The notes under the pieces were generated by a model. That model ran no database searches, was not told where the DNA came from, and worked only from the letters and a program-made list of their open reading frames with translations. This document shows, piece by piece, positions 44,257 to 57,400 of a stretch of 64,000 nucleotides of DNA (its first letter is position 1; each line of letters starts with the position of its first letter). Source of the DNA: Tillandsia leiboldiana (Eukaryota; Streptophyta; Magnoliopsida; Poales; Bromeliaceae); contig JAQNDB010000189.1 of the NCBI GenBank assembly GCA_029204045.2, positions 52,491 to 116,490 of the forward strand. The letters run 5' to 3'. A program made the translations under genes and the position numbers.

Positions 44257-47009
44257 GATTAGGTGGTATCAGAGCCTAGGTTGTAGGTCATGGTGGACTT
44301 AGAAACCCTAGGCTTATGGTTTGACCCTTGGTTGACTTCGTGAGAGTCGTGACTTTTAGCGAGAGTCCTGATTGAGTTTTATACCTCTCCCAAGGGACGG
44401 GAGGAGTGATTGGCATGTTTATTCTCCTAAGTGATTATGTTGGCTTGGAGAGTTTGGCACGCTGGATTGGGTGACATGCTTTAGACTTTCGCTGGATTGG
44501 GTCGAGCGTTGTTGCGTGCTATTTTGCAGTTTCATCGTGGCGAGCGGTGTCTCCCCGACGCTGGGTTTTGACCCGTGTGCATCCTGTCATAGCAGTTGAG
44601 CTTGAGTGGTTGGTTTTGGGCCGGATACCTGGATTGAGGTCAGAAAACTCCGAACCCAGATGACAGGATTGTCAGAGGCTTATCAGCGGCAGAGTGAGTA
44701 GCTGATTCTTGTGACACAGTTGTCGGAGCACTGAGTAACCCCCTCTTTGCCAATGCTTAGTGCCGAGGCACCGAGGCAGGGTGGATAGTTGACAGTAGAG
44801 GAGCTGCGGGACATGATCGATCTATTGAGCCAGATTTGGCAGATGAACCACCCCGACTCGCAAGATTGAGTTTGGAGGCAGAGTCGTGGTTGGTGGTGAT
44901 GGAGTGATCAATTGAGAGCCTCCCTGTGCTAGAGAGTTTATGCAGTTGTTAAACTGTGCGCTCCCGGTTTCGAGGGACAAGGCGCATAGGATATGTAAAA
45001 CTGGGAGTGGATTGCGCCAGGATACCTTTCAGTTGATTCAGTCCCTCCGTTACAGGTTTTGACGCCACGTTGGAGTAGGCATTGTGCATGGAGCGTGGTG
45101 CTGCAGTTCCTTTGGATAGGGATCTGCCGCCAGAGGTGAGTTCTGGACTTAGGCGCTTGGCGCTAGGTGATGGAGGACAGATCAGTCGGCAGAGGCATTC
45201 CTGATTTCTTTTCCCAGGACGGCGGATTCCTGAGACGCCAGAGATCGGGTGGACCCCGATGGCAGTGTCAGCGTCTTTATCAGAGTGCCGCAGCGGTAGC
45301 GTGGATTTGTTATCTGCGGAGGACCTTATTCGTCGCCTCAGTGTGAGCAGAGACTGAGGTCGTGCTCCTTATGTGGATAGTCCTGATTTTTCAGGCAAAT
45401 TGAGCGACAACCACTTGCATCAAGTGGATGATTCTGTGCCGCCCGGTTGGAGGGCGCCACGGTAGTGGATCGAGTTGTCGCAGGTATGATTTCATCACAG
45501 CAGTCGGAGTTAGAGCATGTTGCATTCCAGCATGGACTAGAGGCAGATTTGTTACCACATGCACTAGAGGTATAGGTTCCTGTTAGTGTTGTGCATGTGG
45601 AGGAGGCTTGTGGATCATGTCCAATGCAGTTGAGGCCGCGAGTTGTACCGGCAAACTTATTGGTAATTGTGGCAGTTCGGTGTTTTGACCATGTGCTTGA
45701 GATGGTTTGGCACAATGCCACAAGATGTTGGACTGCGAAAAGTAAGGACCTTGACCATCTGCGAGGCAGTCGAGAGAAGGCTTGGTGGTTGAGTTTATTA
45801 GAGCACCCAGGTTGTAGCGACAGTGCGAGAGGTGCTTTTTGGCGGCACCGGGATTCAAGGACATCTCTGTTGCCCACGAGATCCCGAGTGTGATTTCACC
45901 TGAGCTGTTTGTGATGCCGCCGGTTAGGGAGATAGAGATTGCGTTTGACGTGGTTCGGGGAACCGCGCCACCCTTGACAGCACCTCATTGGATATCGTCT
46001 GTAGATCTGAGAGAGCTGATGGCGCAGTTGCGGGATCTGATGGATCGAGGGGTCTGTTTGACCTAGTGCCACGCCGTTGAGATACGGTGGTGATGCAACG
46101 CCGTTGATACACGGTGGTGATGCCACGTCGTTGATACACGACTGTGAGGGTCCTTTTATGTTTCGAGTGTAGACAGGTCCGGGTGGTATCTAGGACCTTT
46201 TGATGGAGTCATACTCCGGCAGTTATAGTATGGTGTGAGTACCTACTTGGAATCAGACAGCGAGGATCTTGCTTAGATGGCGTTCAGGACATGGTAGGGC
46301 ATTATGAGCTCTTAGTGAGGCCAAGTGGATTGAGTAATGCCCTGCCACTCTTATGATTTGAGGAATCGTGCTCCAGCTATACTTGTTTGGATTGGTAATA
46401 AGATCCTCCAGGGATATTTTGATTTACTCCCAGAGCGATGTGGAGCACGAGGAGCACTTGTGGATGTGCTACCATGCCCGTGTGGATGAAGCGGTATGCC
46501 AAGTTATTGAGATACAAGTTTTAGCTTCAGAAGCATACCTTCTTGGGTCACAATGCGTTAGCCGTAGGGGCGGCGGTGGGAATCCGGCCAATATGGATAC
46601 TATTTGGGAATTGGCCGAGATCGACAATTATTGTCGAGGTGAGGAGCTTCTTGGACTGGGCAGTGCCAGGAGAGCTTGGCAATCGGATGATGAGACCGAT
46701 ACCAGCACCAATGCTAGCTTTCCCAGTGTTGGGAGAGTGATCTGCGAGTTTTAGTGATGCCTTCTATTGTGACCGTGGAGTTATCGTTGGGTTATTTGTT
46801 GAGCATTCTAGATCACCCAGACAGGGCCACGGCGTTGGCGGATACCTGTAGCAGGAAAGCTGTCTGGGGTTGAGTTGGATGATTCCACAGCTGGCGCTGT
46901 GTGGACCGTGGAGGCAAACATGACTTGTGGTTGTGTTCCTGAGGGTTCCTTTGGATGATAGATCGCGGCTGAGTAGTTCACTCGGGTGGTCAAGATTCGG
47001 GAGCGACCG
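44257..47009 (+). pseudogene. Degenerate chromovirus gag-pol interior (older LARD-like copy)
   Basis: Alignable to 54476-57430 at very roughly 85-90% by eye. Gag-like traces near 44640-45180; protease trace near 45640-45780; reverse transcriptase N-terminus at 45836-46066 (IPSVISPELFVMPPVREIEIAFDVV, parallel to the pol at 38110); reverse transcriptase palm near 46410-46600 reading SSRDILIYSQSDVEHEEHL, where the first catalytic Asp is Arg; RNase H trace near 46700-46830. Stops and frameshifts occur throughout. It ends at 47009 against an inverted LTR. Confidence 0.75.
44264..44275 (+). promoter_or_regulatory. tRNA-iMet primer-binding site (older LARD copy)
   Basis: TGGTATCAGAGC, 7 bases after the LTR end. 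Confidence 0.88.
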
Positions 47010-50000
47010 TGTCACGCCCCGGGGTCGAAACTGCGACCCGGGCTCGCCAACAGATCCGCCATCTGTACGGAAACTGCCGCACAAACGAAGCGTCTGCCCT
47101 GCAAGTCAGATCTATAGCTAAAAAGAACATGTATCAGAGCTGAAAACTAAAACTATAGAGTAAAAACTGAACATCTGGAACAGTAAAATCTCCACTAGCA
47201 CACAAATCCTCAAAGTACAAAGTCTCACAAGAATAAAATAAGTAATGTCCTCACAACCCTCTCAGAATGTCCAGTACAAAAGTGGAAACATAAAATACAA
47301 CGGGTACATCTACCTCAGACTCTCAATGCTGGTAAGGAACTAATCGGCCGCGTCCTCACCTCGATCTGCTGTCTCCGCGGGAACCAAGCCGGAACAGTTG
47401 CCTCGAACCTGTCACCGCAGCGGGTGTGAGATCTACTGCAGAGGCAGATCTCAGTGGGTACCGTCCCAATATCCACGGTATGCCCACTAAGTCTACTGGA
47501 GGCAAAACAGATAGGTATGCAGATAGATAGGTAGATAGACAAATAAGCGGAAGGAAAACCACAACTAATATGTCTCAAACATAATGCTCAAAAGGAAACT
47601 CTATCATAGACATGCTATGCATACTCTCGTTACCGCTAAAATGCCTCAGTATCAATGCTCAAAGGAAAAACCATCTAAGAACATAATATGTAACCACCCG
47701 CTCATATCACCCAATCTCAAAGACTGCCAAAACTGGCTCAGTCCTGCCTGCGCCTGTCGTCTAGGAACGCACCTGCCCACTACCACGCATCCATAAGAGG
47801 ACGGGATTTACGTGGGGCGTCCTAAACCGACTATCTCACTCTCACACAAAGTGACCCCATGGTAACTCGGCCAGGGGTATCAAGCGACCACTAGTATATG
47901 AACTAGGCGCATATCCACATCGTAGCCTCGTCAGGCTCGGTATTATCATCGCACCCGGGGTGTAGCTCGAGGGGAGCGACCCCACCGAACTCAAGTATCA
48001 CATCTGTCTCACTATCTCACTATACGGCACATGTAGGCTATAATCCACGATCAAACAGATCGGTATCCCAAAGCTCGAAAACACAACTCAGTCGGAAAAG
48101 AACCTCGACTCAAACACGAACAGCCCGAACACTCTCACAGCTACGTCGGAGAACCCTCAACGACTCAATCTGATAATGCACGACCATGGCTGAGTCGGGA
48201 AACTTCCACGACTCGATCTGCCGGAACCCCAAAATCCTCGAAGCTAAGTGGGAGAACTACCTCCACCACTAAATCAAAATACGACCCATGATCTAGAGTA
48301 ATTTCACTATCCCATAAGGAAGCTCAAATATCAAATGACACTATAACTCATCTCAAAACTCAACCAAAGAGACCCCTCGGCCCCCAGGCGCGAGGTCTAA
48401 TGCACCCTGAATCAATGCCATACCTCTGGCGAACTCATAATTTAAAAACTACCTTAAAAATAATATTTTTTCCTTAAAACGGGCTTTCTCGATTTTTAAA
48501 ACGATCAGGGTACAAAAATAATGTCCACAGAACATGCAGCCTAGTGTCATATGATAACAGGAGTATACTAAAAATAATCCGGGGTTCCAATAAATTATAC
48601 AGAAAATTCCAGGCAACTATCAGATTAAAAACAGCGAAAATGCCTAATAAACATGATCAACATGCATTCAATAGCATGAAGGGGCATTCCATAAATTTTG
48701 GAGAAATTTCCAACCCACCTGGAACGCTTTCCGCAGGCAACGCTGAAGTCGGGGAAGCGCCGAAGCGACGAACTGAAGAAACCTCGAAAATCGCGCCACA
48801 AATGACGGGAAAAACCTCGGGAGCTCCAAATAAATTGCCTAAGTCCGAACAGAAATTCCGGCGCACAACGGCTCATTCCACGGCCAACTCGCAGTACAAC
48901 AAGGGCTCAAGCATACATCACGCTCCAATTGCGCATTAAAACAATTAATGCTCACACAGGCTCAACCTTTTCATCCCAACCACACTCTCAAGTTGCATCA
49001 GTTCACATCAATTCCATCCTAAAAATAATTCGCTTGCACTTAAATACAGATTCACATAAACACCGTAGTGCTCAACCAAGAAGTCACAGCACCTCCGCTT
49101 AGCATTAGCCCACACGAAGTCTTCCTCAGCACCCAGAATACAGGTTCCAATACATACAATAATTAACGTCGAAAGCCCAAATTAAGTTCACTTCATCTCC
49201 AACAGCACACCTTAGTAAAGATCTCAACAGCTCACATACAACAATTCCCAACAACATGCCTTACAAAAAAATTACAACAGCTCATTTTAAAGCCCCTTAG
49301 CACACACCAACTCTTCCTGTTCACATAAGGCCACAAGACCCAACATACAGCAAGCAGTCACAAACACACACACACTTCACACATACAAGCCCAATTCCAC
49401 AGTACTCTCTTTGCTCAACAACAGCCAACAAGCACCACAAAACTGCTCTCAACATCCTACAGTGCACTCTAAAATTTTAACCTATTTTACAATCTTCAAA
49501 AGTCCACCATTCAAAGCCGACTCAAAGAAAATTCCAACTCCCCAGCACTTACACATCACACACCCTGCTCATCCCTAACCTGCAGCAGTAACAAACCGAG
49601 GCACCAAGCCAACCTGTGAGAGAAAGGAGGGAACCCAAAAACAAATTAGCAGAAGCGGGGGTTAATCGCGCGGTCGCCGGCGCCAAAACCAAGCCCAAAG
49701 CGAAAAAACACCGCGCGCGACACGCGTCGCAAATCTGCAGCGAAGCTAAAGCCGCCGCCGCGGCACTAACCAGCAGCCGCAGCACCACCTGGGCCCGCCG
49801 CTGCGCTACCTGGATCCGCCGCGCGGCGCCCAGGCCCGCTGCGCGCCGCGCGCGCAGCGCGCGCTTGCGCACTGCGCGGCGCCCGCAGCGCGCGCGTGCA
49901 CGCTGCGCGGCGCCCGCCTGGGAGTTGCGCGTGCAGCGCGCGCTTGCACGCCTGCGCGCGGCGCCCGCAGCGCGCGCTTGCGCGCTGCGCGGCGTCCGCC

Positions 50001-50060
50001 TAGGTGCTGTGCCTCAGTGCCCTGCGTGTCTCAAGCGGAGCCCAGCCGCTTGCTGCCCTT
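47010..50060 (-). mobile_element. Inverted LTR related to the chromovirus LTR at 41076 (right limit approximate)
   Basis: Plus-strand TGTCACGCCCC at 47010 is the reverse complement of the GGGGCGTGACA end. The next 550 bp mirror the end of the LTR at 41076-43969: the 'gacgcttcg' phrase, the 'cagtgggtacc' segment, 'cctccagtagact' and TATC repeats. Further right are an AT-rich stretch and a GC-rich block at about 49660-50020 with about five units around CTGCGCGGCGCCCGCAGCGCGC. I could not find a clear opposite terminus or target-site duplication. No internal domain is attached, so it may be a solo or broken LTR. Confidence 0.6.
49660..50020. repeat. GC-rich repeat block in the inverted LTR
   Basis: Repeated CGCGCGCTTGCGC and CTGCGCGGCGCCCGC words about 30-60 bp apart, with strong self-complementarity (GCGCGC). 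Arg/Ala-rich ORFs on both strands are by-products. Confidence 0.7.
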
Positions 50061-50351
50061 AGTTATGGGACGGCAAGCCCTCCTCCTCTACACACCCACT
50101 CCAACCTCTTCTCAAACTCTTTGTAAAAAAAAGGGTAACATACCACGATGAGCTCAACGCGCGCGCTCGCCGCATGCGCCACCCGGTTTCGAGTAGGAAA
50201 CCCACCACGCAACACCCTTCCAATTCCTCTCATTTCCCACTCTTCCCAACTCCAAGCTCTTCTTTTTCTTCATCTTCTCACCCTTTCCTCACATCCTCTG
50301 CCTCACCCGAAATCCTCTGTTTTGCTAACTTGAAGAAGGCGATGGCGTGGC
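50061..50351. other. Unassigned, C/T-rich
   Basis: Contains CTCTTC-rich sequence like the leaders of the LTRs here. No gene, LTR end or repeat boundary that I can defend. Confidence 0.4.
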
Positions 50352-51394
50352 TGTTGTGACCCAGACCTTTGCTGGGCTTCTTCAGTGTGACCAGCAGCTT
50401 CTGGAAGCCTACGTGGCTTGTCGGCGGTGTTCGCGCGCCTATTTGGACACAAGAGATGGACCCGGTGAGCTTTGGTTGGCTGTATTGGCCTTCGGCTGCT
50501 TTTGCCGAATTTTAGGAAAGGATTTTGGCCAAACAGAGGGTGGATTTGGGTTCAGTGCGGAAAAACGCTTGGAAATGGCTTTTTGTTTGCTTAATTCTGA
50601 GTCCGGATACCCAAAAGCGGGCTCCCGGAAGTTTTGGCAGTTTTTGGGGTTTGCGGGAGCCTCCGGCAAATTATAGGTTTGGAATTTGGCAAAATGGACG
50701 TCGTTTTTGGAATCAGCGCGCGAAAACGGTCAAGATGGGCTATTTACTTACTATTTTTGGGCTGCGGTTACTGTTCACGCCGGAACAGTGTTTCCGGCGA
50801 TCGCCGGCGCCGGCGGGCGGCGGCGTCGCCTCGGGCAGGCGGCAGGCGGCGGCACAGGGCGCGGGCAGGGCGCGGGCAGGCGCCCGGGAGCGCGGGCAGG
50901 CGCGCGGTCCACCGCGGAGGTCGTGCGCCGGGGGGGCGGGCCACGTGGCGCTTTGCGGTTGGCCGGTGCTGCAGACGCGGTCCACGGAATTTGGTCCGGG
51001 TGCACGGTGGACCGGGTGGACACGTGGCGTGAGGTTATTGGTTCGGTGCTGTGCTCCCGGTCCACGCAACCGGTGGAGTGGGTGGCCGGGGGCAGGTGGC
51101 CGTACGGCGGGGCAGGTGGCCGTACGGCCCGGGTCAGCCGCGACGTGCGCGGTCCACGGCGCGACGTGCGTGGTGCACGGGTTGCCGGGCCACGTGTCGC
51201 GTCGCCATTCGCTGGCGCAGGTGCACCGGGTGCAGTGGGGGCCCGGGGGAGTAATGGGCTGGACTGTGTGGTGGACCGGGCTGCACTGTGCGCACCCGAA
51301 AGTTGTGGGCCGGGCCGCACTGTGCGCGCCCGGAAATTTCCGGGCGCCCGAAACTCGGGACTTATTGGGAATTATCCCAATTGTTTCCTCAGCC

Positions 51395-51404
51395 TATTTA
51401 AAGG
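51395..51404 (+). promoter_or_regulatory. TATA-like element, left LARD LTR
   Basis: TATTTAAAGG about 1.04 kb into the LTR; the twin is at 58978-58987. It is followed by the 'ccttcctttgccttttt' type leader. Confidence 0.55.
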
Positions 51405-52901
51405 CAACCCGAGCCCCCTTCCTTTGCCTTTTTCTCTCAACCCTCTCACTCTCTGCCCGAGCCCCCTCAAGCAAAGTTTTTCACCTCTAAGTGTTTGATC
51501 TTCCTGCCAAGTTCTAGGATTTTTGGAGGCTCGAATCCCGAGGTTCCCCATTTTACGGCGCGGCGCGACGTTGCATTCCTGGGTTCTTCTTCGGCGCGGC
51601 GACAGTGTTTTAGCTCCCTGGGCTACCCCGAGATCATTTTGCGGTGATTCTTGCGCCGGCAGACTCCTAAGAGGTAGGACTTCATCTTTCGTTTTGGTCG
51701 CGCTTTCTCGTTTCGAGGTTTTGGCACGGATCCCGAGGCAAACAGTGACCCCTTTTTCTGTGTGGACTTCCTTGACAGCAGCGGGGTATTTTGGCCATAT
51801 CTTTGCACACGAGCGTTGGACGGAAACGAGTTTATACAACTTTTCCATCTACGGATCGCAAGGAACGCGCTCGTATTTTTATTGGATTTTTGTGAGATTT
51901 ACTTCGAGGTGAAAATTACTGTTTTCTCAGTGAGCAGTGCACAGTTTTTAGCACAGATTTTTGTATGAGTGTACCCCCTTGCCGAATTTTTATCTTGACT
52001 TACCGAACTCGGATTTGGGCGTGCAAGGTACCGTTACGAAGCTATCGACGCGAGGATCGCTGTGGTATTTTTCTTGGAATTTTCTGGGCACTTTCTGCAG
52101 GTGATAATTTAACAGTTTCGGGACTGTTGTTGTATGGGATTATAAGAGTTATATTTGGGAGCCTTAGTGTAATTAGTGAGCTTTGTATTGTGCCAGGAGA
52201 GTTACGGGTGTGCTGAACTTATTGGAGCAAGGGATTAGAGTTATCTGGTGTTTTCAGCTGTTGGGCTTTGGACAGTCAGCTTTTCAGGTGGGTGCCTTAT
52301 TCCCGGAACCGGTGGACGGTTCTCTATATTGTTATATGTTAGCATTGCATGCAGGTGTACGGTACAATAACTGAAATTGGTCGGTAAGTTTAACAGTGAG
52401 GATTCTATGGAAATTGCAAGTGAATTTCTCATAGTATGACAATGGTATAATCAAATATTTATGTTGGTGATTAGTGGAAGCCCACCTAAGGCAAGGTTAC
52501 CATATCAGGATTAATTATCATGCCATATTAGCACATAACCTTTTATGAGGCTGGTTTATGCATTGGGATAGGATTATGTAGTTATGTGCAGGTCCTACTC
52601 CAAGGAGTGATTATGGATCGAAAATCATGGACAGGTATGGTCATTGCTAATTCTGGCATGAGGTTTATTTTCTTTATCCTTCTTAAGGACAAATGCATGC
52701 TTGTATGGACATATGGGTATGAACATATAGTTAGGCCATCTTTTACTGCTGCACTACATATTGGAATTTGACTTAGGAGAAACCATGATTGCTTTCTTTC
52801 TCCTTTTTATTTAGACTTTTGAGTCATGTTGCTCGGGTTCGAGCAGAGGTTTGGGATAGTGTAGCTGGGACCTTAGGGTCAGAGACAGGGTGTGCTTGAT
52901 G

Positions 52902-53115
52902 TTGGATTGTGGGTTATTGCGGCAACCGCGGACAGTAGGCGGTTGACCGGATCTTGATTTATTTACCCAATTGTGGATTGTGGGTTATTGCGGCAACCGC
53001 GGACAGTAGGCGGTTGACCGGATCTTGATTAATTTACCCAATTGTGGGTTGTGGGTTATTGCGGTGACCGCGGACTTTGGGCGGTTGACCGGATGTTGAC
53101 TATTGCATCAGATCG
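52902..53115 (+). repeat. Three 71-bp tandem repeats
   Basis: GGGTTATTGCGG begins at 52911, 52982 and 53053. The first two units are nearly identical and the third diverged. The same triplet occurs at 60486-60699 in the other LTR. Confidence 0.88.
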
Positions 53116-54475
53116 GGGTTTTGTTAGTGGACGGAGTTTCCCACTTTGATCATAGTCTTGATCCAGTCCTGCTATTATGAGACAGTGGTTACAGTCGATA
53201 TAGTGATGCTTGGTACAGTGATACTTTACTCGTGTGGGTCGCTCCCCTCGAGTGCCACTCCGGAGTAGGCTTTCCACGGTGCAGAGCGCCGGGCACCATG
53301 CTGGGTTTTGAGTCCTTGGGACTCCTTTGCTTCGGTGTTATGCGTAGGCTGGCATACCCGTCGCGGCAGAGCAGGCAGTACCAGTGATTACTGGTCTATC
53401 GATTGGGTTTATTCAGTCAGATACTTTTGTTACACTCGTGCCTGGGGGACCGAGTGGAGTCTAGTAGCTGTGTTTAGACCAGTGCTAGTATTGTTGGGAA
53501 CCGTTCGGGGTTTGACGGTGGTCCCGTGGTCGTGTGAGTTCTTTGACCATTGTGTGAGAGGTTGAGCATCTTGAGTCTTTCCGTTCTGAGAGAGAGAGGG
53601 CATGGATTTGACTATAGCCTGCATGAGCCACTACTCGATAGCGAGTCAGTCCGTTTGGACGCCCTACGTAATTCCTGCCCGTCAGCGGGAGGTGGTTGTA
53701 GGTGGGCGCAGGTTTGACTGGACCCGATGCGGCAGTCAGCTCGATTGGGTCGATTGAGCATCTCGTGTGCGAGTGTTGCATATCTTCATCAGAGTTGCCC
53801 CATTTGAGCATTTGGTTAGAGGCATGGTAGTTGTAGAGTGTTTCCAGCTTCTTCTTTCAGTTTTACTGCATCGGTTATCTTTTGCCTCTAGTAGTCTTGG
53901 TGGGCAGATCGTCGGGCCTTGTGGCGATACCCACTGAGAACTCCCTTATTGCGAAGTTCTCACGCCCGTTGGGGGTTTTCCCCCCTTTTGTCCTTTCTCC
54001 TCTTTGTTTTGCAGAGTCTTGGCGGGTGTTGCCGTTCTGTGGTTGCTGTGCGTGGTGAGGGAGTAGCGAGCTAGATCCAGACCCATCTTTGGAGAGTAGC
54101 GGTACCCCCCTTTGGAGGAGATCTTCAGTATAGTCGGTAGAGTGGTATTTATTTCCTCTTTTGAGAGACTGATGTAGTGAGGATATGATGTATTGAGTGC
54201 TTGTACACTGATGTTTTATTTGAGATATCTCCCTGTTGAGCTATGAGTTTTGTACTCGAGGTTATTGTATGATTATCTTTTTGGGAGAGGGACCTTGTTG
54301 TTTTATCTTCAGTTGTACAGTGGTTGATTTTATTTCTATAGCAGTTTTAGCTTTTAACTCTGATATCTGTTAGCTGTAGCTCTTTTGCAGGTAGGTCGCT
54401 TCGCCTATGCGGGTTGGCATAGGTGGCGGATCTGTTGGCGAGCCCGGGTCGCAGTTTCGACCCCGGGGCGTGACA

Positions 54476-57400
54476 GATTAGGTGGTATCAGAGCCTAGGT
54501 TGTAGGTCATGGTGGACTTAGAAACCCTAGGCTTGTGGTTGGACCCTAGGATGACTTCGTGAGAGTCGTGATTTGTAGCGAGAGTCCTGATTGAGTTTTA
54601 CACCTCTCCCGAGGGACGGGATGAGTGATTGGCATGTTTATTCTCCTAAGTAGTTATGTTGGCTGCAGACAACATAACGCTATTGAATGGGTGACATGCT
54701 CTAGACTTTCGCGGGATTGGGTTGAGCGTTGTTGTGTGCTGATTTGTGGTTTCGTCGTGGCGAGCGGTGTCTCCCCGACGCTGGGTTTGGGACCCTTGTG
54801 CATCCTGTCATGGCAGTTGAGCTTGAGCGGTTGGTTTTGGGTCGGATACCCGGATTGAGGTCAGAGAACTCCGGACCCAGATGATAGGATTGTCAGAGGC
54901 ATATCAGCGGCAGAGTGAGCAGCTAGTTTGGTGACGCAGTTGTCAGAGCAGTGGGCGGCCTGACAGTACTTTTCTTCTGAGACCACCAGGATGTAGTATC
55001 CTCAGCGGTAGGGATTTCTGTAGTGCCAATAGAGCGTGTGGCCCCCTCCGTGCCAATGTTTAATGCCAAGGCACTGAGGTAGGGTGGATGGTTGACAGCA
55101 GAGGAGCTGTGGGGCATGTTCGATTGAGTGAGCCAGACTTGGCAGATGAACCACCCCGACTCGTAAGATTGAGCTCGGAGCCTTTGGAGGCAGAGTTGCG
55201 GTTGGGGGTGATGGAGTGATCAATTGAGAGCCTCCCTGTGCTAGAGAGTTTATGCAGTTGTTGAACTGGCGCTCCAGGTTTCGAGGGACGAGGCACATAG
55301 GATAAGTGAGATTGGGAGTGGATTGCGCCAGGATACTCCTTAGTTTCTTTTCGGTCCCTCCTGTTCGGGTTTTGGACTGTGGATGCCTCGTCGGAGTAGG
55401 CATTGTGTTTGGAGCTGGACACTGCAGTTCCTTGGACGGGGATCTGCCGCTAGAGGCGAGTTCTGGAGGGAGGCGCTTGGCGCTAGGTGATGGAGGACAG
55501 ATCGGCAGGCAGAGGCATTTTCGTTTTGCTTTCCTGGGTGGTGGATATCCTTGTGGATGGTTAATGCAAAGCTTACCCAAGGGAATTCTACCCTTTGTGA
55601 TTTATCATTTGCATATTTTGAATGTATTATTTGGGATTGAGGGGTGAGCTTAGTAAGGATAATTGTATAAGGAATTGCATGAATCAATTGTGCTTGGTCG
55701 TATGACGATGATACCCAGGTGGATTTCTGAGACGTCAGGGGTTGGGTGGACCCCGATGACAGCAACAACCCTTTCATCAGAGTGGCGCAGCGGTAGCGTG
55801 GATTGGTTGTTTGCGAGAGACCACGTTCGGCATCTCAGTGTGAGCATGGACAGAGGTCGTGCTCCCTTTGTGATTGGTCTAGATATTTTGGCAGGCTGAG
55901 CGACGACCACTTGCATCGAGCGGATGAATCTGTGCCGCCCGGTTGGAGGGCGCCACGGTAGTGGATTGAGTTGTCGCAGGTGTGATTTCTTCACAGCAGT
56001 CGGAGTTAGGACATGTTGCGTTCCTGCATGGGCTAGCGGTAGAGTCGTTACCACTTGCACTTGAGGTACTGGTTACTGTTGGCATTGTGCAAGTGGAGGA
56101 GGCTTGTCCAGTGCAGCAGAGGCCGTAAGTTATGCCGGCAGACTTATTGGTTTCTACGGTAGCTCAGTGTTATGACCCAGTGCTTGGGATCGGTTGGCAT
56201 AGTGCCACAGGATGTTTGACTGCTGAGAGAAAGGACTTTGACTTTTTGCGAGGCGGATAATGGAATGCATTTTGTTTGTTGAGACTTTTTGAGCACACAG
56301 GTTACAGCGTCCGTGTGAGAGGTGCCTACGGCGGCAGCGGGACTTAAGGATGTCCCTATTGTCCATGAAATCCCAGGTGTAAGTCCACCTAAGCCGATGA
56401 TTAGGCCGCCAGAAAGGAAGATTAAGATTGCGATTGACGTGATTCTGGAAACCGCGCCAACTTCATTAGCCCCTCATTGGATACCGCCTTTAGAGCTACG
56501 AGAGTTGATTTCTTAGGTGCGTGGATTTGATGGATAGAGGGTCTGCTTGACCTAGTGCCACGTCGTTGATACACGACGGTGAGAGCCCTTTGGGATTGGA
56601 GTCCAGGCAGGTCCAGGTATTATTTAGAACCTTTTGAAGGAGCTATATTCCGGCAGATATTGTGTGATGCCTGCGCCAATTTGGAATTTCAGCTGAGGGC
56701 ATTGTCTAGATGGTGTTCAGGACACAGTAGGGGCATTACGAGTACAGTGAAGCCAATGGATTGACTAATGCCCTGTTGCCTCTAGATTGAGGAATTTTGT
56801 ATTTCTGTTGGCCTTGAACGGCTGGTTAGCGGCATCCTCCAGGGATATTTTGGTTTTACCCCCTCCCTGAGTGGTTTAGAGCTTGTGCAGCATTTGTAGA
56901 TGGTGTGTCAAGATCTGTGAGGAAGGAGCCCTATGCCTAGTCGTTGTGGCACAAGCTTCAGCTTCGAGAGCTTATCTTCCTGGATTACTTTTTCTAGCCG
57001 AAGAGGCGGCGGTGGAAATTCGGCCAAGTGGATGCTATTTAAGACTAGCGGAGATCGACGGTCCTTGTTGGGGTAAGGAGTTTTAGACCGGATAGTGCTA
57101 GCGGGGCTTGATGAGCGGATGATGAGATTGGTACCAGCGTCGATTTTAACCTTGTCAGTGGTGGGTGATGGATTTGCGAGTTATAGTGATACCTCCCGTA
57201 GTGGCTGTAGAGCCACCATTGGATTTTGTGAGCATCCAGTGTCACCCCGACAGAGCCACTGTGGTGGCGGATGCCTGGAGCAGAAGAGCTATTTGGGAGT
57301 CGAGTTTGACGGTTCCATAGCTGGCACTGTGTGGGGCCATTCTGGTGTACAGAGTTTGAGTTTGTGTCCCAGAGGATCCCTTTTGATGTGAGGCTGCGGC

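Larger units (their letters stand above)
50352..54475 (+). mobile_element. LARD-like LTR, left copy
   Basis: 4,124 bp, TGTTGTGACCC...GGGGCGTGACA, followed by an iMet primer site. It holds a GC-rich block (about 50800-51340), a TATA-like TATTTAAAGG at 51395-51404, a C/T-rich leader and a 71-bp triplicated repeat at 52902-53115. No polypurine tract precedes it, so its left edge is an insertion or recombination edge and not an internal-domain join. Confidence 0.88.

Noticed and set aside
53056..55580. Assorted ORFs of 60-190 residues in and after the LARD LTRs
   Set aside because: Antisense or chance frames. The sense strand shows degenerate gag-pol instead.
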